DNA of 64,000 nt, from NCBI RefSeq assembly GCF_014805685.1, contig NC_060898.1:6627501-6691500 (forward strand), in the 5' to 3' direction. The notes beneath the pieces were generated by a model, which did not search any database, was not told where the DNA came from, and saw only the letters and a program-made list of their open reading frames with translations. Below, piece by piece: positions 63,738 to 64,000 of this stretch; position 1 is the stretch's first letter; every line of letters begins with the position of its first letter. The DNA is from Silurus meridionalis. Taxonomy: Eukaryota > Chordata > Actinopteri > Siluriformes > Siluridae. The position numbers were made by a program, and so were the translations under genes.

Positions 63738-64000
63738 AGCGGCGGGCCGTGCATTTGGTACCTGGGCCTTCAGTGGGGACTTACCCTCAATTATAGAAAC
63801 CATCAATATTATACAAAAACGCAATATAACAACATGTGGCAATACAGAGAGAGGCATTTCACATAGAGAGTGAATACTATTTTACTAAAGCAAAAAAAAA
63901 AACCCAGTTAAGAGTCCAATCCTCTACTCTACAACCACAACTGTGCCACCTACATTATCTGGAGCAGTTCAGAATCAATATTTGTCTAATAACATGACAA
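63738..64000. repeat. Possible repeat at the window edge
   Basis: Begins CAGCGGCGGGCCGTGCATTT, a GC-rich block unlike its surroundings and familiar from fish interspersed repeats. Truncated by the end of the window; no second copy here. Confidence 0.3.

Overview
This is vertebrate nuclear DNA, almost certainly from a teleost fish. The genes are split by GT-AG introns, the spacers are AT-rich and full of (GT)n/(CA)n microsatellites, and the interspersed repeats are typical of fish: Tc1/mariner-like elements, hAT-type miniature elements, an L2-like LINE, an RTE-like LINE end and a tRNA-derived SINE. The repeat mix would suit an otophysan such as a catfish, but the species cannot be proven from the window.

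Three protein genes can be assembled exon by exon. (1) 17.6-26.1 kb, + strand: a death-domain TNF-receptor-superfamily gene (cysteine-rich extracellular domains, one membrane segment, C-terminal death domain). All exons except the first are placed. (2) 30.6-42 kb, - strand: a complete six-coding-exon class A GPCR of the QRFP (26RFa) receptor family, 446 residues, with a probable 5' untranslated exon. (3) 55.9-63.7 kb, + strand: an eight-exon, 460-residue protein with two Cys/His zinc modules at the N-terminus and a C-terminal coiled coil; I do not recognise it by name. Genes 1 and 2 are convergent, genes 2 and 3 divergent. Two tRNA genes (Ala-TGC, Cys-GCA) lie just upstream of gene 3.

Region by region: 1-17.5 kb has no convincing coding exon and holds microsatellites, a dead Tc1 copy (9.8-10.6 kb), a 780-bp inverted-repeat element (12.4-13.2 kb) and a 127-bp (GT)n tract. 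17.5-26.1 kb is the death receptor with a 2.5-kb 3' UTR. 26.2-30.5 kb is repeat-rich spacer with a nested insertion. 30.5-42 kb is the receptor, whose 5.7-kb last intron is packed with mobile elements, including a Tc1/mariner copy with intact ends. 42-55 kb is repeat-rich spacer with an L2-like LINE, a long hairpin and a telomere-like tract. 55-64 kb holds the tRNAs and the zinc-finger gene, whose introns carry a hAT-type element and a Tc1 copy.

The three genes have no obvious shared pathway. No new multi-gene system was found. The observations most worth checking are two microsatellites lying directly on splice sites (one in each receptor gene), the duplicated zinc module of gene 3, and a small membrane-anchored ORF divergent from the GPCR promoter.
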